Positions 18,435-25,313 of a stretch of DNA of 64,000 bases are shown piece by piece. The notes under the pieces were generated by a model. It was not told the DNA's origin. It saw only the letters and a program-made list of their open reading frames with translations, and searched no databases. This DNA comes from Rhodanobacteraceae bacterium. GTDB lineage: Bacteria > Pseudomonadota > Gammaproteobacteria > Xanthomonadales > SZUA-5. Positions within the stretch are counted from its first letter, which is position 1; each line of letters opens with the position of its first letter. Made by a program: the position numbers and the translations under genes. Where the stretch lies: contig JADKFD010000098.1 in assembly GCA_016717705.1 (NCBI GenBank), positions 78,498-142,497 of the forward strand, in the 5' to 3' direction.

Positions 18435-19409
18435 ATGGCGATGACCAGCGAACCGCTGTCGATCCTGCTGGGTGACGATCATCTGGCTGCGGCCGCCGTC
18501 GCCGCCGAGGTCGCGCAGGGCATCCCGGGCCTCGGCGCTCCGCACTATCTCGGCGAAGGACAGGACTTTCGCGTGTTCGCGGCAGGCGAGCATGTGCTGC
18601 GCTTCCCCAAGCATGCGCACGCCGCGGCGTGGCTGGCGCGCGAGCACGCGCTGCTCGGCGTGCTCGCAGCACGTCTCGACCTCGCCGTGCCCCGCCACGT
18701 CGAATGCTTGGCGCCAGGCGCGCTGCCGGTGCCCTGGGTCGTTGCGCTGCGGATCGAGGGAACGCCCGGCCACCTGGTGGAACGCCCCGGCGACATTCCT
18801 GGCCTCGCCGAATCACTGGGCCGAGCGCTGGCGAACTTGCACCGCACGCCTGCCGCGGACGTTGCCGCGGTGGTCGCGCCCGCCGCCGGGCACGACAGCT
18901 GGGATCCGGTTGCCTACCGGCAGACCGTGCGCGATGACCTCGAAGCGCTCGGCGGCAGCGGCGACTTTGCTGCACGCCTGCAGGCGCTCGGTCTGCCAGC
19001 CGAGCATGCCGCGCGGGCGGGCGCTTTCCTTGCCGCCGCCGAAGCGCCTTGCGCACCGCCGCCATCCGCCCTGCGCCTGGTCCACGGCGATCTCGACCCC
19101 GAGCACCTGGTGGTGGGGCGTCCGCCCAGACCGCTCGTCGGCATCCTCGACTGGTCCGACGCCCGCTTCGCCGATCCGGCGCGCGATCTGGCTGCGGTGT
19201 TGTCCTGGGGCGGCGCCGATTTCCTCGAACGCGCGCTCGCCGCGTACGACGCGCCGCTCGACCCCGAAGTGCGCATCCGCGTGCCCTATCTGGCGCGCTG
19301 CTGCGCCATCGACGCATTCTTCTCGACGGTCGACGACGATCCGGCGCTGCACCGCTGCGCCCGCAGGATGCTCGACAATGCCTTTGATCCCGGGCATGGA
19401 GCGATCTGA
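18435..19409 (+). CDS. Aminoglycoside phosphotransferase (APH) family kinase
   Basis: The 324-residue protein has a protein-kinase-like fold: a GEGQDFRVFAAG nucleotide loop near the N-terminus, the catalytic loop LVHGDLDPEHLVV and the metal-binding GILDWSDARFADPARDL. The usual Asn of HGDxxxxN is His here, as in macrolide phosphotransferases, so activity remains plausible. APH-like enzymes phosphorylate small molecules, often amino sugars or amino alcohols. The gene begins 2 bases after the oxygenase gene, which would allow phosphorylation of a hydroxyl the oxygenase installs. That idea rests on gene order only. No self-evident resistance role is indicated. Confidence 0.75.
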   Translation: MAMTSEPLSILLGDDHLAAAAVAAEVAQGIPGLGAPHYLGEGQDFRVFAAGEHVLRFPKHAHAAAWLAREHALLGVLAARLDLAVPRHVECLAPGALPVPWVVALRIEGTPGHLVERPGDIPGLAESLGRALANLHRTPAADVAAVVAPAAGHDSWDPVAYRQTVRDDLEALGGSGDFAARLQALGLPAEHAARAGAFLAAAEAPCAPPPSALRLVHGDLDPEHLVVGRPPRPLVGILDWSDARFADPARDLAAVLSWGGADFLERALAAYDAPLDPEVRIRVPYLARCCAIDAFFSTVDDDPALHRCARRMLDNAFDPGHGAI

Positions 19410-19507
19410 AGTGGTGCAGACGACGGCGGCGCTGCGGCGCCGCCTTCGCGCACGGTCCTTGATCTGCGGCGCGATCCCATTCACGCCGGCTGCGGCGCGC
19501 GGTCTGG

Positions 19508-21301
19508 GTGCTGTTGGTGTGCGGGTTCTGGTTCGGGTTGATCGCTGCGGTTCTCGCCGCCATGCATCGTGCCTCGATCCCCGAGCGGGGGGGGGGGGGG
19601 GGCATCACGCGGCGACGCCACCAGTCCACCCGTGCTGGATTCGCCGTGGCAGCGCTATTCGCTGCCGGTGCGGGTCTGCCAGGTGCGCTGCGATTCCGCC
19701 TTCACGGCCGGGGCGCGGGAGGACTGGGCGCTGCCATTCGACGCCAACCGCCGTCTACCTGAATGGCGAAAACTCGACGAGCGCGGGCGGGGGGGGGCCC
19801 CGGGCGGCGGTTCCCGGCCCCCCCCGGCCCCGGGGGGGGCCCCGGGGGGGGGGCCCCCGGGGGGGGAAAAAGGGGGGTGGTGCACCTGCGCGCGGAACGG
19901 CAACGCATTGGTGGACTGGCGCCGTTTTACCTGGGACCCGTCATCGAACTGGCGCCGGCCCAGCGCTGGCGCCAGCGCCTCACCGAAGATACGGTCGCCG
20001 GTGTCGGCTGGCTGCAGGCAGCTTCGCTGTTGCTGGCACTGGCGCTGCTGCTCGGCGGGCGTCGCGACAGCGTGCTGGGCTGGTACCTGATCTGCGGCAG
20101 TTTCTGGCTGCTGCTGATCGTGCTGCATGTCTCGCCGACCGTGATCCCGGGCGGCAATCTGCGCTGGGCGGCGATGTTCATCAGTGTCTTCGGCGTGCTC
20201 GCGTTCACCCCCTTGTTCATCGTCGCCATCCTGCGGCCACCGTGGCGACGCCTGCGCTGGGCACTGAGCGGCTATTTCGCCGGATGCGCGGCAATCACCC
20301 TTGGCGCACTGCTGGTTCTGCCGCTGGATGCGACCCGTCAGGTCCTGTTGCCCAACACACTGTTGCGCTTCAGCTCGTTGCTGCTGGTGCCGCTGATGTT
20401 GTGGCTGGTGCTGCGCGTGGTGCTGGCTCGCGGCGATTCGCGCTCGGCGCCGTGGATTCTGGCCTTCGCGGCAATGCCCGGTGTCTTCGGCGTGGCCGAT
20501 GCCCTTCGAGTCGGCTGGTTTCCGCCACTGGAATATGCGCTGTTGCCGCTCGGTGGCCTGGGCGTCTCGCTGGCGCTGTTCCTGGAACTGGCACGGCGCA
20601 TGCGCGAAAGCCAGTTGCGCATGGCGCGCTACACCGCCGAGCTGGAGCAGACCGTGCGCGTGCGCGAAGAAGCGCTGCGCGCCAGCCTCGAACGCGTCTC
20701 TGCCGCCGACCGCGAACGCGCACTGGCGCAAGAACGCCAGCGCCTGTTGCGCGACATGCATGATGGCGTCGGCGGACAGCTCGCCTCGCTGGTGCATCTG
20801 GCGGGTCGCGACGAAACCTCGCGCGATCAGGTGGTCGCCGGATTGCGCGATGGGCTGGCGGATCTGCGCCTGATCCTGGATTCGCTGGCGCACGAAGACG
20901 ACGACGCCATGGTCGCCTTCGGACGTTTGCGTCAGCGCATCGAACCGACGCTGGAAGCCGCCGGCATGCGCCTGCGCTGGGAGATCGATCCGCAACTCGA
21001 CCTGCCGTCGTGGAGCCCGGAGGCCGTGCTCGACGTCTATCGACTGCTGCAGGAAGCTTGCTACAACGCAGTGCGCCATGCCCGGGCGCAGACCTTGACC
21101 ATTCGCGCGCAGCTGGTCGACGGGAAGTTCGAGATCACCGTAGCCGACGACGGCATCGGCATCGATCCGCACGCCAGCGACGGCTTTGGCCTCGCCAACC
21201 TGCGCGCCCGCGCCGCGCGGCTCGGCGGCGTGCTGGAAGTGCGCACTGCCAGCGGGCACGGCACCCAGGTGATCTTGCGCTTGCCGTCGGCGACCGCCTG
21301 A
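19508..21301 (+). CDS. 7TM sensor histidine kinase (HisKA_3 type), disrupted by G-tracts
   Basis: The N-terminal part has a membrane anchor (LLVCGFWFGLIAAVLAAM) and a periplasmic 7TMR-DISM-like segment broken by G-rich islands at 19589-19602 and 19789-19876. From about 20000 seven hydrophobic spans follow, then a coiled coil and the kinase core. The phospho-acceptor box is ERQRLLRDMHDGVGGQL, the N-box EACYNAVRHARA and the G-box VADDGIGIDP. This arrangement belongs to NarL/LuxR-type partners, and a LuxR-type regulator lies 1.6 kb downstream. The true start is uncertain; GTG 19508 is only the first start in the frame of the membrane anchor. At least two frame changes exist. Confidence 0.7.
19589..19876. 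other. Two G/C homopolymer islands inside the sensor kinase gene
   Basis: A run of 14 or more G at 19590 and a long G/C patchwork at 19789-19876 interrupt the periplasmic part of the kinase. Normal coding sequence resumes on each side in different frames. Texture matches 1-448 and 44728-44786. Corrupted consensus is the simplest reading. Confidence 0.7.
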
Positions 21302-21322
21302 GCCCGACGGGTTGCTGTTTCC

Positions 21323-21384
21323 TGTAGAGCGGAGCCTGCTCCGCAGCCCAGGCGCACGCCGAACCGAGCAAGCTCGGCGCTACA
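21323..21384. repeat. GTAG-footed palindromic pair after the sensor kinase
   Basis: TGTAG at the left and CTACA at the right bracket two hairpins, GCGGAGC-CT-GCTCCGC and CCGAGCAAGCTCGG. This inverted pair has the layout of REP/BIME or GTAG-type (SMAG-like) elements known from Xanthomonadaceae. It may also act as a terminator for the kinase gene ending at 21301. Confidence 0.65.
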
Positions 21385-21477
21385 AGAGCGCGGCAGGCCG
21401 GCCCTGCCATGTTCATGGCAGGCGAACGCAAGAGGTGCTGGCTAGGGTGAGGGAAACTCCACCCGTGGCGCCCACCC

Positions 21478-22782
21478 ATGACATTCGCTTCGCACCTGAT
21501 CCGATTCCTGCCTCTCAGCTTGTTCCTGGCGGTCATGGCGACGCCGGTCACCGCCGTGACGCCAACTCCCACTCAGATCCTGACCGCGCACGAGAACGGC
21601 GTGCCGGCGGCGCGCTTCTTCGGCCAGAGCATGGCCAGCAACGGCAGCGTCCTGGCCATCGGCGCACCGCAATTTTCCGGTGGCGGCGCCACGGTCGCGC
21701 CGGGTGTCGAGCTGCTCTAGCAGCGCGTTGGCGGCGTCTGGACCTTCATGCAAGCCTTGCAGGCACCGGTGCCCGGCAACAGCGATGGCTTCGGCCACCA
21801 CCTCGCCTTCGCCGGCAACCAGCTGCTGGTGTCGGCACCCTTCAGCAGCGTCAATGGCGTGGTTGAGCGCGGCGCGGTTCACGTCTATCAGCCGGTCGCC
21901 AACGTTTACACGCACTTGCAGACGATCGCCCCCGGCATCGCCTTGTCACTCAGCGACTGGTTCGCCTTTCACAGTTCCGCGGATGGCGGCTGGCTGGCGC
22001 TCGGCGTGCCCTTGCGCGGGGCGCTGGACCCAGGGCAGGTGCAGCTTTACTACCAGGATCCCGACAACGGCCAGTGGATCTATCACTCGCTGCTCAATGG
22101 CACCGCGAACAACGGCCGCTTCGGCATCCGCGTGCTGATGCGCGGCACTCGGCTGCTGGTTGCCGCCACCGAAGAAGTTTCCAGCGGCAACAACCGCGGC
22201 TATGTCTACGAGTTCCTGCGCAGCGGTGCCGGCGCCGCCGCCACCTGGGCTCAGGTACAGCGCTTTCGCCTGAACGGAACCGGCATCTCGGTGTTCGGGT
22301 CGGCGTTGGCGTTGTCGCCGAACGGCAACAAATTGCTGGTCGGTGCGCCGTTCCAGACCACGCCTGATGGACAAACCCAGGTCGGCACCGTGGTTGCCTT
22401 TGAACGCACCATGGGCGGTTCCTGGACCGAAACTGCACGTATTGCGCCACCCAGCACCGCCCAGGCTTCCAACTTCGGTGCCAGCGTCGCGTTCAGCGGC
22501 GATCAGCACGCGCTGATCGGTGATATTCGCGAGCGCAGCAGCGGCCTGCTCACCGGTGGCGCCCACGCCTTTCGCGACTTCACGCCGAACAACTGGACCC
22601 GCGTGGCCTCCTGGGCCCGCGGACCCGGCGTCGATTCGGACTTCATGGGTGGCGCCATCATTGCAATCGGCAACCAGGTGCTGGTGTCGGCGCCGGGCAT
22701 CGACGTCGGCGCCAGCCTCAATGAAGGACAGGTGTTCGTGTTTGACGATGCGCTGCCGTTACTTCGCGACGGTTTCGAGTAA
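21478..22782 (+). CDS. Secreted FG-GAP-like repeat protein with in-frame amber codon
   Basis: The protein begins with a signal peptide (LIRFLPLSLFLAVMATPVTA). FG-GAP/integrin-type blades follow, with recurring FGxSxAxxGxxLxVGAP units such as FGSALALSPNGNKLLVGAP and FGASVAFSGDQHALIGD, giving an expected beta-propeller at or outside the cell surface. A TAG at 21718-21720 interrupts the frame, but both halves stay in the same frame and the repeat periodicity continues, so a single substitution (TAC or TAT to TAG) or a base error is likely. The C-terminus is LPLLRDGFE, similar to the tail of the giant protein at 44887-50481. It splits a sensor kinase from its probable regulator. Confidence 0.65.
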
Positions 22783-22885
22783 GGGCTAGCACCGGCATGG
22801 GCGACCGTGACTCCCGGAAGCGCCGGATTCCGCCGCGGTGATCCGCTAAAGTGGTTGTCCTTGCACGTCTTCCCGGTACGTCTGC

Positions 22886-23534
22886 ATGGACTTGCGTCCC
22901 ATCAACACGCCCGCATCCCGGATCGAGATCGGCCTGGTCGAAGACGACCCGCATGTGCGCGATGGCATGCAGCGTGCCATCGCCGAAGTACCAGAATGGC
23001 GCCTGCGCTTCGCCTGCGGTTCCCTGCGCGATGCCCGAACGCAGTCCATTGCCGGATTGGGTGTGCTGCTGCTGGATATCGGCCTGCCCGATGGTTGCGG
23101 CCTCACTGGTGATTTCCGCCATCGGCGACGAGGCCACCGTCGGGCATGCCATCGAACAGGGCGCGGCCGGCTATCTGCTGAAGGATTCGCGTCCACGCGA
23201 GGTGATCGCCGGCATTGTCGCCGTTCTCAGTGGCGGCGCGCCGATCTCCCCCGGCGTGGCCAGCTATCTGCTGCGCCGATTGCGCAATCCCTCACGCCCC
23301 ACGCCGCCCGCTGCCAACAACCCGCTGGAAGCGCTGACGCCGCGTGAAGTGGAAGTCCTGCGCGCGCTGACGCGCGGCTACAGCTACGAAGAAGCCGGTG
23401 AATTGCTCGGCATCTCGAAGAACACCATCGGCCAGCACATCAAGCAGATTTACTCCAAACTCGCCGTCAACTCGCGCAGCGAAGCGGTGTTTCAGGCGAT
23501 TCAGGCGGGATGGTTGAGCAGCGACGGCAGATAG
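22886..23534 (+). CDS. LuxR/NarL-type response regulator, internal deletion in receiver
   Basis: The receiver domain starts with IGLVEDDPHVRDGMQ, has the phospho-acceptor in VLLLDIGLPDG, and later VISAIGDEATV and GYLLKDSRP with the conserved Lys. The output domain carries the LuxR helix-turn-helix: LTPREVEVLRALTRGYSYEE and ISKNTIGQHIKQIYSKL. Between LPDGCGL and VISAIGD the roughly 20 residues of helix 3 to strand 4 normally present are missing and the frame changes, near 23107. This could be a real deletion that disables the receiver or a collapsed consensus. The HisKA_3-type kinase at 19508-21301 is the likely partner. Confidence 0.75.
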
Positions 23535-23728
23535 TTCAACGGGGCACACCGCTTTGGTGATTGCAGCCGCGACCTCAGTTTGAACACCGCTCGAGCTGAG
23601 CCTGGTGGCCACCCGCGGGCGCTTCCCGCAGTCCGGATCGATCTGCGCTTCAGCGCCGAGGCTTCCGGGGAATCGCCCGCGCGTGCGGCGCCGTATGCTG
23701 TCGCCTGAACCAGGCAACCGAACCGCGC

Positions 23729-24265
23729 ATGAACCTGCAACCCCATCTGCACAACGATCTGGTCACGCTGCGTCCAGTGCAGGCGGCTGACTTCGAATCC
23801 CTTTACGCCATTGCATCGGACCCGCAGATCTGGCTGCAGCATCCGACGCCGACGCGTTATCAGCGCCCGGTGTTCGAGAACTATTTCGCCGGAGCGCTGA
23901 CGTCGAAGGGCGCGCTATTGATCTACCGGACGCGCGATCAGGCGTTGATCGGCTGCACGCGCTTCTACGACTACGCTGCCGCGCAGCGCGTGGTGAAGAT
24001 CGGCTACACCTTCTTCACCTGCGCCAGTTGGGGCGGCGGTTACAACGCCGCGTGCAAGGCCTTGATGCTGGAGCACGCCTTCCAGTCGGTCGACCGCGTG
24101 CTGTTCGAGGTCGGACAGTGCAATGTGCGTTCGCAGGTGGCGATGGGCCGGCTCGGCGCGCGCCGGTTGGGCGAAGCGGCGGTCGCCTATCACGGCGAGG
24201 CGAGCATGCCGAATGTGATCTTCGAGATTGCCAGGGCTGACTGGCTCGGTGGCGCGTCCACGTAG
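23729..24265 (+). CDS. GNAT family N-acetyltransferase (RimJ/RimL-like)
   Basis: This 178-residue protein starts with the typical LHNDLVTLRPVQAADFESLY of ribosomal-protein-acetyltransferase-like GNATs. It continues with IGCTRFYDYAA, the acetyl-CoA-binding region around WGGGYNAACKALMLEHAF, and NVRSQVAMGRLGARRLGE. Members transfer acetyl groups from acetyl-CoA to amines or protein N-termini; the substrate here is unknown. The stop codon TAG at 24263-24265 is the first part of the adjoining repeat (GTAGGCC). It is monocistronic, as far as can be seen. Confidence 0.8.
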   Translation: MNLQPHLHNDLVTLRPVQAADFESLYAIASDPQIWLQHPTPTRYQRPVFENYFAGALTSKGALLIYRTRDQALIGCTRFYDYAAAQRVVKIGYTFFTCASWGGGYNAACKALMLEHAFQSVDRVLFEVGQCNVRSQVAMGRLGARRLGEAAVAYHGEASMPNVIFEIARADWLGGAST

Positions 24266-24360
24266 GCCTCGTAGGCCAGGCTACGACCTTCGGACCGCGC
24301 CTAGCGGCAGGCTTGTGGGTCACAACGCGGCTCGCAGAACTTGTTCAGAGGGTCCCTAGG
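24261..24360. repeat. Dispersed repeat family C, copy 2
   Basis: The block starts with two GTAGGCC words, then GCTACGACCTTCGGACCGCG, GTGGGTCACA and GCAGAACTTGTTCAGAGG. Matching parts occur at 11757-11979, one of them inverted. It begins inside the acetyltransferase stop codon and fills most of the gap to the next gene. Confidence 0.6.
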
Positions 24361-24445
24361 TCGGCTTGCCCGCAGGGCCAGGTGACTCGCGTTCCGATGC
24401 GAGGATCATCATATGATCGCGCACGTTCGCCAGTAACGGCGCGCC

Positions 24446-25111
24446 ATGGAGAGGCTGGTGGCTGCGGATATCAACGAGGCAGTGCGCGAGATTTGCCTGT
24501 GGTTTCCCGAAACCGAGGAATACCTGTCGCATGGCGCGCCGAATTTTCGCGTGCGCGGCAAGACCTTCGCCAGCTATCTGGTCAATCACCACGGCGACGG
24601 GCGCATCGCGCTGTGGCTGAATACGCCCGCCGGCGCCCAGGAGTTGCACGTCGGCGACCAACCGCAGCACTTCTTCATACCGCCCTACGTCGGTCCTCGC
24701 GGCTGGCTCGGCGTCCATCTCGATCGCGGCCTGGACTGGGACGAGATTGCCGCCCTGGTGCGCGAAGCCTGGATGAAGGTGGCGCCGCCGGCGCTGGCAC
24801 GCACGCTGGGGCCGACCATCTCGATCGACCCGCCAGCAAGGACGATTGACCCGGCGCAGTTCGATCCGCTGAGCACGCCGCCGGCGCAAAAGGTGCTCGC
24901 GCGCATGCGCGAGCTCTGCCTGGCGCTGCCCGACACGCGGCAAGAGTTGGCCTTCGGCACGCCGGTCTGGCGCGCTGGCAAGAAGACCTTCGCCAGTCTC
25001 TACGGACATGAGCAGCGCATTCGCGTCGCCTTCCGCGTCGGCATCGAAATGCAGGAACTGCTGATCGCCGACCGGCGCCGGATTTACTCCGCGAGAGCTT
25101 TCGCGGGATAA
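24446..25111 (+). CDS. Tandem MmcQ/YjbR-family protein, second domain truncated by a REP
   Basis: Two YjbR/CyaY-like units are fused. The first (about 1-115) is complete: YLSHGAPNFRVRGKTFASYL and FFIPPYVGPRGWLGVHLD. The second starts near residue 140 with LALPDTRQELAFGTPVWRAG and KKTFASLYGHEQ, but stops at ADRRRIYSARAFAG. There the reading enters the REP element at 25090, so about 40 residues (the expected PPYVGxRGWxG part) are missing. The family is a small alpha/beta fold often annotated as DNA-binding, with no established biochemical role. A REP insertion or repeat-mediated deletion is a good explanation for the short C-terminus. Confidence 0.7.
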   Translation: MERLVAADINEAVREICLWFPETEEYLSHGAPNFRVRGKTFASYLVNHHGDGRIALWLNTPAGAQELHVGDQPQHFFIPPYVGPRGWLGVHLDRGLDWDEIAALVREAWMKVAPPALARTLGPTISIDPPARTIDPAQFDPLSTPPAQKVLARMRELCLALPDTRQELAFGTPVWRAGKKTFASLYGHEQRIRVAFRVGIEMQELLIADRRRIYSARAFAG

Positions 25112-25123
25112 ACCCGCTCCCAC
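25090..25123. repeat. REP element family B, copy 1
   Basis: The element has CGCGAGAGCTTTCGCGG followed by GGATAAACCCGCTCCCACA, the classic REP word also found at 36175-36195 and 55627-55645. It forms a hairpin and supplies the last codons and TAA stop of the truncated YjbR gene. Confidence 0.8.
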
Positions 25124-25195
25124 AGGTTCGATGCGCGAACAAGCGCACCGCCAAGGGCAACCAGGGCGCTCACCGAACATCCCGTAAGTCTATTG

Positions 25196-25279
25196 AAAGT
25201 AGGTCACATTGTCTGCGCAGCAGACTACGTGACTCTCGGCGGTGTCACGTAGGCCGCTACGCGGCCAACGTGACCTACG
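25196..25279. repeat. REP family D, paired palindromes
   Basis: Two adjoining palindromes are seen: GTAGGTCAC...GTCTGC-GCA-GCAGAC...ACGTGAC, then GTCACGTAGGCCGC-TAC-GCGGCCAACGTGAC ending in CTAC. The second is closely matched at 39044-39073. They fill the gap between convergent genes and could also stop transcription from both sides. Confidence 0.75.
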
Positions 25280-25313
25280 CCGGTGCATCAATGACCGCGA
25301 CGGATGAGAAGGC

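Noticed and set aside
18435..19409. APH-family gene as an antibiotic resistance determinant
   Set aside because: No mobile context and no specific match to a resistance subgroup; it is embedded in the polyamine operon, so a biosynthetic role is more likely.
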